Assembly: GCA_023974075.1 (NCBI GenBank) | Contig: CM043799.1 | Location: 6,845,250 to 6,909,249, forward strand | Reading direction: 5' to 3' | DNA from: Chaenocephalus aceratus | Lineage: Eukaryota > Chordata > Actinopteri > Perciformes > Channichthyidae | Length of the DNA stretch: 64,000 nucleotides | Shown: positions 23,267 through 34,346 of the stretch, piece by piece | Position numbering within the stretch: position 1 is the stretch's first letter | How the letters are laid out: each line of letters opens with the position of its first letter | Translations under genes and position numbers: made by a program | The notes under the pieces: model-generated | What the model was told of the DNA's origin: nothing | Databases searched by the model: none | The model's input: the letters and a program-made list of their open reading frames with translations, nothing else

Positions 23267-23920
23267 TCCATCCATCCATTCTCCCGCTTATCCGTGGTCG
23301 GGTCGCGGGGGTAGCAGTTCCAGCAGAGAGCCCCAAACTTTCTTTTCCCTGGCGACATCAACCAGCTCTGACTGGGGGATCCCAAGGCGCTCCCAGGCCA
23401 GCGAAGAGATATAATCCCTCCACCTGGTCCTAGGTCTACCCCTTGGTCTCTTCCCAGCTGGACGTGCCTGGAACACCTCCCTAGGGAGGCGCCCAGGTGG
23501 CATTCTAACTAGGTGCCCGAACCACCTCAACTGGCTTCTTTCGACACGAAGGGGAGCGGCTCAACTCCGAGTCCCTCCCTTATGACCGAACTTCTCACCT
23601 TATCCCTAAGGGAGACACCAGCCACCCGGCGGAGGAAACCCATCTCGGCCGCTTGTATCCCCGATCTCGTTCTTTCGGTCATGACCCATCCTTCATGACC
23701 ATAGGTGAGGGTAGGAATGAAAATGGCCCGGTAGACAGAGAGCTTTGCCTTCTGGCTCAGCTCCCTTTTCGTCACAACGGTGCGGTAAAGCGACTGCAGT
23801 ACCGCTCCCGCTGCTCCGATTCTCCGGCCCATCTCACGCTCCATTGTTCCCTCACTCGAGAACAAGACCCCGAGATACTTGAACTCCTTCACTTGGGGTA
23901 AGGACTCATTCCCTACTTGG
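23267..23920 (-). mobile_element. RTE (Rex3-like) LINE, 5' truncated
   Basis: A 654-bp - strand 3' fragment. Its 3' end is CATCCATCCATCC on the + strand, i.e. a (GATG)n tail as described for fish Rex3. It is flanked by an 8-bp duplication AGAGAACA (23259-23266 and 23921-23928). Coding frames carry YLGVLFSSEGTMEREMGRRI, TYGHEGWVMTERTRS (23973-23527) and MRWFGHLVRMPPGRLPREVF, RGRPRTRWRDYISSLAWERL (23530-23288), the RTE RT C-terminus. A full-length relative is at 47809-50928. Confidence 0.85.
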
Positions 23921-23928
23921 AGAGAACA

Positions 23929-24368
23929 ACAATGGTTAATTGTATAGGATGGGTTACTGTGACGGCATGGCATTCAAAGGTGGAAGGAGTGAAGTTAGGT
24001 AGCTTGAAGAGGGAAAAGCTCCATTTGGGAGAGAGCAGGAGACCAGTGCCCCCTCCTCTGCCAGTGGGTCTGGGTGTATGGGAAGAATATGCTGTGGAGA
24101 GAGCTGCTGGGGTGGATGTGTTGAATGGAGTAATCCAGGTCTCAGTGAGAGCAAGGAAATCCAGGGTCTGCAGGGAGGCGTAGCCAGAGATGAAGTCAGC
24201 CTTAGGAACAGCTGACTGGCAGTTCCACAGGCCGCCTGAAACTATATGTTGGATGTCAGTGGAGCATGTGGGATAGACGAGAGCAGGCCAGTTATATCGA
24301 TTACGAGATACACGGGGCCAGTGATAATTGCGAGAAGACACATGAACAGGAATGGAGAAAATACACAT
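23929..24368 (-). pseudogene. LINE B endonuclease, N-terminal half
   Basis: The frame starting near 24368 contains GLWNCQSAVPKADFISGY, DFLALTETWITP (catalytic Glu region) and GRGGGTGLLLSP, as expected for an AP-type LINE endonuclease. It runs to HPIQLTIVVL, where the RTE insertion begins. Removing the insert and one TSD copy continues the frame into YRPPG, which confirms the insertion. Confidence 0.8.
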
Positions 24369-24583
24369 GATTATAGCATGAGGGGCTAGAAAGCTAAATA
24401 AAATAAGACACCAGCGATACTTAGCTCAATCAAAGTAGGATTTGCCACCCTCGTGACTCCAATGTCTTTGTCAGTCTGACGCTGACGCTCAAGGAAAGAG
24501 CTACCTAAAATGGATGCCTGATTGCTGAGTTCTCACAGCTGTGGGGCCACGCCCCTCTAATTAGTTAACTCTCTAGCTGATAG

Positions 24584-24980
24584 GAGACAGCTGAGAGGCC
24601 CTGCCTATTTTAATGCAGGCTTAAATGCCTACTGAGACCTGTGTAACACGTGATCAGATCTGAGATTTAAAATCTCTCAAAAGCGCCATTTTAGCTACAA
24701 TAACTACAGAACAGAGTAGAATAAATGAAATAGAGAAGTCTAATTACACAAGAATATAACTTACAGTGGTTGCTGCGTCAATAGGTATTGTCGTCACCCG
24801 GTCAAGATGCACACTGAGTTCTTCCGTTTTGAATGGGCTATTTGAATGCTTTTTTAGCTGGAAGATGACTACTTCACGCTGTTGTACACTTCACACAATC
24901 AGCTGAGAGGCCCTGCCTATTTTAATGCAGGCTTGAATGCCTAGTGAGACCTGTGTAACACGTGATCAGATCTGAGATTA
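24584..24980 (-). repeat. 83-bp direct repeat upstream of LINE B
   Basis: A segment containing CAGCTGAGAGGCCCTGCCTA and AGACCTGTGTAACACGTGAT occurs at 24584-24668 and again at 24896-24980, with a few mismatches. It lies upstream of the LINE B endonuclease on the sense (-) strand, where a 5' UTR or promoter monomer would be. Confidence 0.7.
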
Positions 24981-24989
24981 CACTGTTGT

Positions 24990-26005
24990 ATGTGCACTTC
25001 ACATATATATTTTAAGCCTTAACATTACCTTAAGTGGGGACACTGATTATGATCTCGTAATTATTACCAAGAATAAGTTAATTGAGATCATCTCTTTACT
25101 GACCTAGTACTTTAGGAGACAAGCCAAATCTCAGAGGTGGTATTCCTTTTGGATACACTGTACTAGTTTGTACTGCTGGATGTGACAGTGCAGGCACAGT
25201 TGGAGGAAATGATCCCAGAAAGCGAGTCTGATGGTCCCGATGTGGAAGTTGGCATGGCGCCTTCTGTAATCCATACAGTTAACATGCTGCTGCGTTCCAG
25301 GAAGCCCCGGCTGTGCAAGCACTCCAAACTGTCCAAATGACCCAGACGCAACAGGAAATTCATATAAAATCTAAAGAGGGCAAACAAATAATTGGTCACA
25401 TTCTTAACACAATAACAATTTCTTTGCCAGGACCAGAATACTGTACATTTATAAACTGCCTCCTCACTATATCGACCCTTCATCCCACCAGCTGGGTATC
25501 ACTGCAGTGAGCATTTCTAGGAATATAGTGTTCAGTTTAAGGAAAAATGTAAGCATATATACATAACATCGATGTGGGAGGAATGTATCATGCTGTAATT
25601 CAACCATGAGTCAGGGCTAAAATGTTGGATAACAAATCCAAGCATATTGATGGAATTTTTTTTTGCTGTGGAGCTTTGAGACTTAAGTCACAAAAACGAG
25701 GACCTGAATTCTGATAACCACTTCGACACTTGACTTATTTGAGACCTAACATCGTAAACATTTCCTTATTTACTTATAGGCTCTCAACCAAGCATATCAC
25801 TGGCCCTATCTCCCTGAAACAGTTAGGCAATCACAGTGGCATGACACCAGTGGCAAAACCAATTAAGAATTTACTTATTCTTGTTGTCTAGTTTGTGTTT
25901 TACAAAAAAAATGTATTAGTACAATGATGATTAAAAGCTGTTTGCTTCCTAATGCATTTCAAGGATAAAACATGAGCCACATCGTTTTCAAAGTTAGGAA
26001 GGCAA
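24990..26005. other. Unannotated sequence
   Basis: No recognisable gene or transposon. Overlapping open frames at 25131-25510 on both strands have no known motif. Confidence 0.45.
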
Positions 26006-26221
26006 GGCAAGGCAAGTTTATTTATATAGCACTTTTCAACGCAGGGTAATTCAAAGTGCTTTACAAAAAAAAATGAAAGACATTAAGCATTAAAAAAGAA
26101 AAGCTAATAAAATAAACATTAAGGAAAAATACATGGATAAAAGTTACAGTGCAGTCTAAAATATGAATAGTTCAATTAAACATTACAAGAAAAAGTACAT
26201 GGATAAAAGTTACAGTGCAGT

Positions 26222-26925
26222 TTAAGATATGAATAGTTCAATTAAAAGCAGCGACAAAAGAAAAGTCTTCAGCCTGGATTTAAAAGTAGTAAGAGTTGCA
26301 GCGGACCTGCAGGTTTCTGGGAGTTTGTTCCAGATATTTGGAGCATAATAACTGAACGCTGCTTTACCATGTTTAGTTCTGACTCTGGGGACAGAAAGCT
26401 GACCAGTCCCTGAAGACCTGAGAGATCTGGATGGTTCATAATTTAGCAGGAGGTCAGTAATGTATTTTGGGCCTAAACCATTCAGTGCTTTATAAACCAG
26501 CAGCAATATTTTGAAATATATTATTTGACACACAGGAAGCCAGTGTAAAGACTTCAGAACAGGAGTGATGTGGTCCACTTTCTTAGTGTTAGTGAGGACT
26601 CGAGCAGCGGCGTTCTGAATCAGCTGCAGCTTTCTAATAGATTTTTAGTGAGACCTGTGAAGACACCATTGCAGTAGTCGAGTCTACTGAAGATAAAGGC
26701 ATGGACAAGTTTTTCCAAATCCTGCTGTGACATTAGTCTTTTAATCCTAGATATATTCTTTAGGTGATAGTAGGCTGATTTAGTAACTGTTTTAATGTGA
26801 CTGTTGAAACTCAGGTCAGAGTCCATGACTACACCTAGATTTCTGGCTTTATCTGTTGGTTTGAACATTGCAGACTGAAGCTCAGTGCTAACTTTTAAAC
26901 GTTCTGCCTTGGCTCCAAAGACCAT
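26222..26925 (-). pseudogene. L2 RT C-terminal region
   Basis: Two blocks: 26925-26620 (KARNLGVVMDSDLSFNSHIK, AYYHLKNISRIKRLMSQQ, LVHAFIFSRLDYCNGVF) and 26578-26222 (DHITPVLKSLHWLPVCQII, LVYKALNGLGPKYITDLL, YEPSRSLRSSGTGQLSVP, AFSYYAPNIWNKLP, FKSRLKTFLLS). One frameshift near 26600-26640 separates them, and another at about 26925 cuts them off from the palm. Otherwise this is a complete L2 RT C-terminus. Confidence 0.85.
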
Positions 26926-27485
26926 TACCTCAGTTTATCTTTGTTTAATTGGAGAAAGTTCTGACACATCCAGTCATTGATTTGTTCAATGCACTTACTC
27001 AGTGTTTGAATTGGAGCATAGTCTCCTGGTGAAATTGTTACGTAAATGTGTGTGTCATCTGCATAGCTATGGTAACTTATTTTGTTGTTCTTCATTATCT
27101 GAGCCAGTGGTAGCATGTAGATGTTAAAGAGAAGAGGCCCCAAGATGGAGCCTTGAGGAACCCCACATGTCATATTTGTCAACTCAGATGTGTATTTACC
27201 TATAGAAACAAAGTTGTTTCTATCCTTTAAGTAGGATTTAAACCAATTTAGAACTGTTTCCGAAAGTCCCACCCAGTTTTCCAGTCGGTCTAGTAATATG
27301 CTGTGGTCAACAGTGTCAAACGCAGCACTGAGATCTAATAATACTAACACTGAAGTTCTGCCACTGTCTGTGTTTAAGTGGATGTCGTTAAAGACCTTTA
27401 CAAGAGCAGTCTCAGTGCTGTGGTTTGGACGAAAGCCTGACTGGAACACATCGAAACAACTATTTAAATGCAAGAAATTACTCAA
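26925..27485 (-). pseudogene. L2 RT palm
   Basis: The frame holds [38 protein letters not shown] (first catalytic Asp), [18 protein letters not shown] and [15 protein letters not shown] (YADD). All RT catalytic residues are present. The frame ends in a stop at 26925 after NKDKLR, where the active family would continue into the KTE-type motif; a small indel there is the likely cause. Confidence 0.85.
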
Positions 27486-27568
27486 CTGTTGAAAAACAAC
27501 TTTTTCAATGATTTTACCTAGAAATGGCAGGTTTGATATGGGCCTGTAATTGTTTATTACTGAAGCAT

Positions 27569-29350
27569 CTAGATTATTCTTTTTAAGAGCGGTTTAATGA
27601 CTGCAGTTTTCAGGGCCTGTGGAAAAATACCTGAGTGAAGAGATTTGTTTACTATATGAAGTAGTTCTGAGGCCATGCAAGGCAAAACATCTTTGAAAAA
27701 TCCTGTTGGAATAATATCAAGGCAGCAGGAGGAGGACTTCAGAAGTTGTATAATGTCCTCTAGGTTTTTATCATTAATCTGATGGAATTGTGTCATGATG
27801 TCTGAATTGATGTTAAGTGGACACAGAGACAACACATTTGCTGTTCCTGATGCAGAGGCACTGACTGCTTGTCTGATTTTCTGAATTTTGTCAGTGAAAA
27901 AGGAGGCAAAATCATTGCACGCCCTGGTGGTTAGAAATTCAGAGGCTACTGACACTGGGGGGTTAGTTAGTCTGTCGACGGTAGCAAACAAGGCACGTGC
28001 GTTGTTTTTGTTTTTGGTAATGATGTCAGAGAAGAATGATTGTCGTGCGTTTTTCAATTCCAAATTATAAAGGCCAAGTCTCTCTTTATAAATTTCAAAG
28101 TGAACCTGGAGATTTGTTTTTCGCCACCTGCGTTCAGCTTTTCGACATTCTCTTTTTTCTGTTTTAACGGTCATGGCCTTTCTCCATGGAGATATTTTCT
28201 TCCCAGTCACTTCCTTTACCTTAGTTGGAGCAATGGCATCTATAACATTTTTAATTTTTGAATTAAAATGATCTACTAGCTCATCTACTGAGATGTTAGC
28301 AGGGGCAAGTGTGGAAGAAAAATTCTGAGTAAACATTTCCCTAGTATTTTCAGTTAAATATCGCTTTGTGGTTACCTCTTTTTGAACACTGTGAACAGAA
28401 ATAGAGCTCTCAAAGAAAACACAGGAATGGTCAGAGAGCGCAACATTAGTCACCACAACCTTAGAGATATTCAGACCCTTTGAGATAATTAAGTCCAGAG
28501 TGTGCCCCTTATTGTGCGTGGGCTCCGTCACATGCTGAGTCAGTCCATAGCTATCAAGAACACAAAACAGTTCGTTAGCCCCTCTGTCCTGGGGGTTGTC
28601 AACATGGATGTTAAAATCACCAACAATGACTAGACGGTCAAAGTCAATACACACTATAGACAGCAGTTCAGTAAAGTCATCAAAAAAGCTTGCACAGTAT
28701 TTGGGTGGTCTATAGATATTTAGGAACAGAGCTCGAGAGGAGCATTTCAGCTGAAGGGCCACATATTCAAAAGAATCAAAGTTTCCATACGATGTCTTCC
28801 TGCATTGAAGGGAATCATTGAACAGAATAGCAACTCCACCCCCTTTCTTATGCATTCTTTCCTGACTCATAAAACTAAAGTTGGGAGGGGTTGATTCGAT
28901 AAGAACAGCTGCACTGTTATTTTGTTCAATCCAAGTTTCTGTTAAAAACATAAAATCAAGATTGTGCTCAGTGATAAAATCATTGATTAAAAATGTTTTT
29001 CCTGCCAAAGACCTGACATTTAATAAAGCTAGTTTAAGTTTGTTAAACACACTATCAGTCATGTTTTTTGTAACAAGCTGTGGCTGACATGGAATCACTG
29101 CTAAATTAGATAAACTCACACAAACGTTTGAGCGCCTCCTGTATCTAAGATGATTCACCGCTCTTAATCTATTACCTATCAACACAGATATCGGCAAAGC
29201 TACTGGCAGGCAGGGCCCGACATGTCCTGGAAAGAGTTGAGAGTGCCATACGCCCTTGAGCCTGGACCCAGCAGATATCAGTTTGCAGATTGTTTTGGTT
29301 TGGATGATTGTGGTAGGCATGGTGATGAAGCCGGGGGAGATGGTGCGCAT
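27569..29350 (-). CDS. L2 ORF2 N-terminal part: endonuclease and start of RT
   Basis: 593 codons open. Residues about 1-105 are spacer. The AP-type endonuclease starts at [19 protein letters not shown], with FLTETWIEQ (catalytic Glu), [46 protein letters not shown] (GDFN), [11 protein letters not shown] and [13 protein letters not shown] (SDH). Residues about 330-590 are the linker and RT approach ([32 protein letters not shown]). The frame ends at a stop at 27569, where a one- or two-base indel seems to disconnect it from the palm at 27485. The endonuclease half appears intact. The protein would nick DNA for target-primed reverse transcription. Confidence 0.85.
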   Translation of the reverse strand: MRTISPGFITMPTTIIQTKTICKLISAGSRLKGVWHSQLFPGHVGPCLPVALPISVLIGNRLRAVNHLRYRRRSNVCVSLSNLAVIPCQPQLVTKNMTDSVFNKLKLALLNVRSLAGKTFLINDFITEHNLDFMFLTETWIEQNNSAAVLIESTPPNFSFMSQERMHKKGGGVAILFNDSLQCRKTSYGNFDSFEYVALQLKCSSRALFLNIYRPPKYCASFFDDFTELLSIVCIDFDRLVIVGDFNIHVDNPQDRGANELFCVLDSYGLTQHVTEPTHNKGHTLDLIISKGLNISKVVVTNVALSDHSCVFFESSISVHSVQKEVTTKRYLTENTREMFTQNFSSTLAPANISVDELVDHFNSKIKNVIDAIAPTKVKEVTGKKISPWRKAMTVKTEKRECRKAERRWRKTNLQVHFEIYKERLGLYNLELKNARQSFFSDIITKNKNNARALFATVDRLTNPPVSVASEFLTTRACNDFASFFTDKIQKIRQAVSASASGTANVLSLCPLNINSDIMTQFHQINDKNLEDIIQLLKSSSCCLDIIPTGFFKDVLPCMASELLHIVNKSLHSGIFPQALKTAVIKPLLKRII

Positions 29351-29672
29351 CTCTGCTTCGGTGATTTTGGTGGGCGTCGTTGAGGGGCGGGGGTAAAGGA
29401 CATGCTGCCAGCCCTGCGTATCGCCTTAGTTTGGTCTTTGAAATCCAGGAAGGAATCGGTGCCAGCCCTCTGTATCTCCTTCATGTGTTCAACGATCTCC
29501 AGGATGGTGGGCGTGGGTGAAAGGGTGAACGGCCTCAAAGGCGTTGACAGGGGGGGGGGTGACGGGCGGTGGGGACTCCTCCGTGTGTTTCATAGGTCTC
29601 CCATAATCAGAACATTCCTCAGGCGGGTGCAGTGATACTTTTCTTCAGGGTTTTCTGCGCGATGTATTGTGT

Positions 29673-30365
29673 CTATCTCCTGTTTGATTCCTCTTGCCGC
29701 TTGTCCTTGGCAGAGGGAACAGATTGATGACGCAGGCAGTTGAATATGTTAGAGATAAACAATTTCACTCCTGACTTGTTCAGGCAAACTCCATTTGCCT
29801 TGAAAAGATGTCTGCGATCCCAGAAAAAGTTAAAATTGTCAATAAAATGCACAGAATGGTCAGTACAGGCAGTTGAAAGCCAGGTGTTCAGTGCAAACAA
29901 TCTGCTGAATCTCTCCACTCCTCTTCTGACTGGCGGTAGAGGGCCACTGATGAACACCTCTGCATTTAGAGAGCTGGCAGTTTCCAACAGACATTTAAAG
30001 TCTTTTTTCAGCACTTCTGACTCTTGTTTCACAACATCATTTGTTCCAATGTGCAGTACCACATTCTTCACAGTCGGATGTTCAGCCCCAATATGCAGGA
30101 TCTTCTCAGCCAAGTCAGAGACCGTATCCTTGGGAAAACAGAGTACTTTGATGTTGTTCTTACTACACAGACCTTTTACATCTCTTACAGCAGAGTCACC
30201 CACAATCAGAGTTTCAGGCCCAGTCGTTAGCTTTCCCTCTAGTCTTTTACTTTTGGAGTAGCTATTGGTCCTTACCCTGCTGTGTGAAGAGGACGGGTTA
30301 TCCAGGTCATCAGAAAGAGATCTCCGGCTCTCGGTCAGCGGAGCGTATCTGTTCTGGATTGGCAC
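29673..30365 (-). pseudogene. L2 ORF1, SGNH/GDSL-like esterase domain
   Basis: 230 codons. After a Ser/Lys-rich start, LIVGDSAVRDVKGL carries the GDS motif (Ser nucleophile), VVLHIGTNDVV carries the GTND block, and FISGPLPPVRRG and LFALNTWLSTACTDH follow. The family's C-terminal Asp-x-x-His motif, normally near an LNKSG string, reads NGVCLNKSG here, so both catalytic Asp and His appear replaced and esterase activity is doubtful. Proteins of this kind are the ORF1 of CR1/L2 LINEs and bind element RNA or lipids. The C-terminus ends at KRQEESNRR. Confidence 0.75.
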
Positions 30366-30416
30366 ACTTGGTGGTTTAGGAGGATTTTTTGTAATTCTCC
30401 CTTTAGCAGCTGTCCA

Positions 30417-30830
30417 CTACTGTTTAGGGGTTGAAGAGGCGCTCTTCCTGGGTGATAACAATGCAGGCCAGCCGGTCGCATCACATATTTCTGAGTGTTG
30501 GGCTCTGCCTGTTATCCGTCCTCCCAAATCCCATGGAAATGATTCACTCTTCGGCTTTGCACCCAGAGAGTTCCAGGGAGGACTACCACTTGTAGATTTA
30601 TTACCCGGTACACAGCCCTCCTGTTCCTTGGAATCCTTGTAGCTGCTAACTAGCTGTGAGTTAGCATACCCTTTTCCACTATTTTGCAACACTGGTAAAG
30701 TGGTGTCATTCCCACAACATAGTCCATTCACTTCCATGTTAACCAACCGTTGCATTTTCATTTCCAGCACAACTATTCTGTAGAAGTTTGTGGAAGTCAT
30801 CTGTAGAGAACGGAGGCATTTTTCTACCAA
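30417..30830 (-). pseudogene. L2 ORF1 N-terminal part
   Basis: The frame starts MVEKCLRSLQMTSTNFYRIV with a coiled-coil-like EMKMQRL stretch, then PPWNSLGAKPKSESFPWDLG and CDATGWPALLSPRKSASS, a low-complexity linker resembling those before the SGNH domain in fish L2 ORF1. It stops at 30417. The SGNH block continues in another frame from about 30400, so a single frameshift separates them. Confidence 0.55.
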
Positions 30831-31168
30831 CTAGCTTAAGCTAAATAGCATGCAGTAGCCTACCAGGCTTTAGCTGTTGCTAGGCCACGCTACTGTAAGA
30901 CTGGGGTAAAAATGTTGAAATATGGCTGAAAACCTCCGTCTATTTACGAAGATGAACTGTCCCAGTGATAGGTTAATGTCCAGGAGCCGCTGCTCGAAGT
31001 TTTCAGAGAATAAAAATAGGAAAATCAGCATAAAAAGTAAGCAGAGGCAGGAGCAAGCAGAAAAGCGTCTGCACTGTAAGAAAGATAAGCAGAAGGGAAG
31101 GCGATAACATAAGGTTGAACATTTATATCTAAATTGAAACATGATCATTTTTACTTAGACACAATCGA

Positions 31169-32151
31169 TTGCTGGTCATCACCAACCCTTGTCAATTAAC
31201 TACAGGGGTCCCTCAGGGCTCTGTTCTTGGTCCCCTCCTCTTCTCCTTGTACACAAACTCGCTCGGATCTGTCATTAGCCCGCATGGTTTTTCATACCAC
31301 TGCTACACTGACGACACCCAATTAATCCTGTCCTTTCCCCGCTCAGAGACCCAGGTCGTCGCACGCATCTCTGCTTGTCTATCTGACATCTCTCAGTGGA
31401 TGTCTGCTCATCACCTCAAGCTCAACCTTGACAAGACTGAACTGCTTTTCCTTCCGGGAAAAGATTGTCCCACTCTTGACCTAACAATCAACATCGGCAC
31501 CTCTGTTGTTTCCCCGACTCAGACTGCAAGGAATCTGGGTGTGATCCTAGATAACAACCTGTCCTTCACTGCAAACATAGCTGCTACAACCCGCTGCTGC
31601 AGATACACGCTTTACAACATCAGGAGGATACGTCCCCAGTTGACCCAGAAAGTGACGCAGGTTCAGGTCCAGGCTCTCGTCATCTCACGCCTAGACTACG
31701 GCAACTCCCTCCTGGCTGGTCTACCTGCATGTGCCATCCGACCTCTGCAGCTCATCCAGAATGCAGCGGCTCGTCTGTTCTTCAACCTTCCTAAATTCTC
31801 CCACACCACGCCGCTCCTCCGCTCCCTCCACTGGCTTCCGGTAACTGCTAGAATCCACTTCAAGACAATGGTACTTGCGTACCATGCTGCGAATGGATCT
31901 GGCCTTCCTACATCCAGGACATGGTTAAACCGTACACCCCAGCACGTGCACTCCGCTCTGCATCAGCCAAACGACTCGCTGCACCCGCTGCGAGGGGGAC
32001 CCAAGTTCCCATCAGCAAAAAACGTGGGTTTGCTATCCTGGCTCCAAGATGGTGGAATGAGCTCCCCATTGACATCAGGACAGCAGATAGCTCACACACC
32101 TTCCGGCGCAGAATGAAAACTCATCTCTTTCGACTCCACTTCGAGCAATAG
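31169..32151 (+). pseudogene. LINE B RT, C-terminal two-thirds
   Basis: A 315-codon frame (31169-32116): [114 protein letters not shown]. The active-site motif is YTDD, not YADD. The end shifts frame: 31921-32151 holds [20 protein letters not shown] and [14 protein letters not shown] then [14 protein letters not shown], the true C-terminus. 5' truncated, so never functional here. Confidence 0.8.
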
Positions 32152-32335
32152 CACTATAACAAAGCACTTATATACTAATAAAGGACTGGCTTGCCTAAAG
32201 CAAGTTGAGTAGCACTTGAAATGTTTTTGCTCTATGAAACCTGATATACTTATATGATTCTGTTTTCTTCAAATTTGTATTTTGTTGGTCGAACGCACTT
32301 ATTGTAAGTCGCTTTGGATAAATGCGTCAGCTAAA
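31184..32335 (+). mobile_element. LINE B copy, 5' truncated
   Basis: A + strand copy beginning inside RT (near CCTTGTCAATTAACTACAGG) and running to the family tail GCACTTATTGTAAGTCGCTT then TGGATAAATGCGTCAGCTAA. The 5' cut is typical of incomplete reverse transcription. It meets another copy tail to tail at 32336. Confidence 0.85.
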
Positions 32336-32870
32336 TAATTTGCTGACGTCTTTTTTCCAAAGCCACTTGCAAAGTCATCCAGGAAGATTTAAAATCAGAA
32401 CAGCTAGTTACTAGCAAGTACATTATCTTCAAATAAGCCATACCTTTATAAGTGCTGGTGCATTAGATATAAATACGTCAATGATGTTTGGGTTAAGGTG
32501 CAATGGAAACAGGTGAGTTTTCAGTCAGCTCATACAGGGTTTTTATGCTTCTCCCTTTACATTGTGAAAGTGTGGATTACATGGTCAAATATTTGGTTAT
32601 AATAACTTTGCAGTTTTCACCATTACTTTAACAATCTCAACAATGCTTAGACTTTATCCTGATCTGATTCCATGGGGAGCTCATTCCACCATTTTTGGAT
32701 TGCCAATTGGCCGATGCAGAGTGAAGTGCACATACAACAGTGTATGGTTTAACCATGTCCTGGTTTGTAGGAAGGGCCCTTATCCATTCCCAGCACTGTA
32801 GGCTTAACATATTGCAGATAATCACGACGTTATACAATTACTGCACAATTGAATTGGCTCTTAAAAAGGT
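32336..32870 (-). mobile_element. Old LINE B remnant, inverted
   Basis: Starts with TTTGCTGACGTCTTTTTTCC then AAAGCCACTTGCAA, a diverged inverse of the LINE B tail. Within it, 32690-32790 (GGCCGATGCAGAGTGAAGTG, TATGGTTTAACCATGTCCTG) matches 20960-21060 of LINE B. Heavily mutated, with an internal deletion. Confidence 0.7.
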
Positions 32871-33770
32871 AGAGCTATAATGAATATGTAAATGGAAATC
32901 TTATACATTCCTAATGATGGGAAAGTTGAAAATGTTTGAGCAGATACATATGTTTTCATTACCAACACTGGCCATGCTTTGTTATAGGTATTAAAGGCTC
33001 AGACTGACAATCCAAGAAATGTCTTGTTAAACTCAAGTGGATCATTTCAAAGTGAATTGCTGCTTCAAGTAAGTGTTACTGATTAATTTGTACAGATGGT
33101 ATCTTTTAACTCTCTTTTCCACTAAAGAAGGGAGGTTATGATAGGACAGAGGCATATTTGAACAGGACACAGAATAATGGATAGATGAACCACACATACA
33201 CATAAAATATCCATCGTTACTGTCTCGGATGCAACATTAAATGGTTTATTTCCACTGTTACACTTCAAAAGGCAGGACACCCACAGAGGTATTTCAGAGT
33301 CTATCGATGTTTTACATTTCCCCTGTCAGAGAGCACCGAAGAAGGGGTCGTTATCTGACGGGCCTTCCGGAACGCTGTACTGTAAAACATGACAGCTACG
33401 GACGCCGTACGGCAACTCCAAATCGATCCAACATCGAGCCCAAAGAGGTAGGAACAGGAAGGAGCAATTTAAAGAGATGAAACTCAATCAAAGACAGAGG
33501 AAAATAGTTACAAAGCCAGGTAGACAAACACATAGACACTTAGATGTTCCTAGTCACATTGGAGAGAAAATACAATGGGGATGGATGGATAGCTTTATAA
33601 AATGATCAATAACATAGGTGCAATTATTGTACTTTAGTATGTGAACGTGCACCTAAACGAGATATAAAGAGGGTTTATTATAGGAAGCCTAATTTTCCAT
33701 ACAAAGCAGCCTCTCACATATAATGTGGTCTGATAAGGATAGCTATCTAAACTGTCTTATTTATTCTCTT
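32871..33770. other. Unannotated sequence
   Basis: No recognisable gene or repeat. The 79-codon frame at 33241-33480 has no known motif. Confidence 0.45.
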
Positions 33771-34346
33771 TGAAACCAACACATTCTCACTCACAACTCG
33801 GCCTCTGTTGACGTTATGTCAGGGTCCCTGTCGTCACTTTCCAACGCAAGGGGGGGCCCTTTAGCGTCGAGTTTCAACTATCAGGGAGTCCCATTGACTT
33901 GCATAGAGCTCCCTGAACCTTGGTAATAGACGAGTTGGGATCGCGGAGAAATGCTCTCCCGCAGATCCATTCTCACAGCGTTTATCAACCTTTTTCTTAC
34001 TCAATATCAAGCCCACTTATTGTGTTTACTTCTTTATTTTAATTGAATAATGTAGGACTTGTCAGTTAGTGGGAGAGTACGGGGCTCAGAATACTGAAAT
34101 TTGTATTTTTTCATCGTTTTTTTCTTCTAATTTTGTATTTTTTCTAAACCACACACTGTTATTTACTCAACAATAACACAAAATTATCCTTGTGTTTATT
34201 TATTTGTTTGATTAATAAACACAACTTGGAGTCCGTCAGGACCGAGGGTCAGAGCAGCTCATAGTAGTTGCTTAAGAGAATTTTACACCCGGAAGTAAGT
34301 ATTCTCTCCGCTTCGCTTGACAAACCCTGTGATTAGTCCTCGATAA
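33771..34346. other. Possible uncharacterised repeat
   Basis: Non-coding sequence with GTTATGTCAGGGTCCCTGTC and a CTTTCCAACGCAAGGGGGGG stretch that has the look of dispersed fish repeats, but I cannot define ends, a TSD or a family. No ORF with a known motif. Confidence 0.25.

Larger units (their letters stand above)
20572..24990 (-). mobile_element. LINE B, near full length
   Basis: A - strand LINE whose 3' end (CATTTAGCTGACGCTTTTAT then CCAAAGCGACTTACAATAAG, at about 20582-20630) is a very common fish LINE/SINE tail. It holds RT (20723-22464), endonuclease (22717-24368) and an upstream region with a duplicated segment (24584-24980). An RTE LINE is inserted in the endonuclease at 23267-23920. 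Other copies of this family are at 31184-32335, 32336-32870, 55290-55848 and 16180-16620. Clade: L2/Jockey group, precise family not determined. Confidence 0.75.
26005..31150 (-). mobile_element. L2-type LINE with ORF1, best preserved
   Basis: Near full-length - strand LINE of about 5.1 kb. The 3' end (AAGTTTATTTATATAGCACTTT at about 26018 on the + strand, then TTCAAAGTGCTTTACAAA) is the standard fish L2 tail, followed outward by a GGCAA-type repeat at 26000-26015. Order on the - strand: ORF1 (30830-29673), ORF2 with endonuclease and RT (29350-26222). It retains a 593-codon uninterrupted ORF2 block, so it is younger than the other LINEs here, but has several frameshifts. The 5' end near 31150 is approximate. 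Confidence 0.85.

Noticed and set aside
25131..25510. Overlapping open frames on both strands
   Set aside because: No recognisable domain, no splice context, and both strands are open to similar length, as expected by chance.
33771..34346. Possible promoter or first exon of a host gene
   Set aside because: GC-richer patches exist, but no ORF, splice signals or known motif could be tied together; it looks more like a dispersed repeat.
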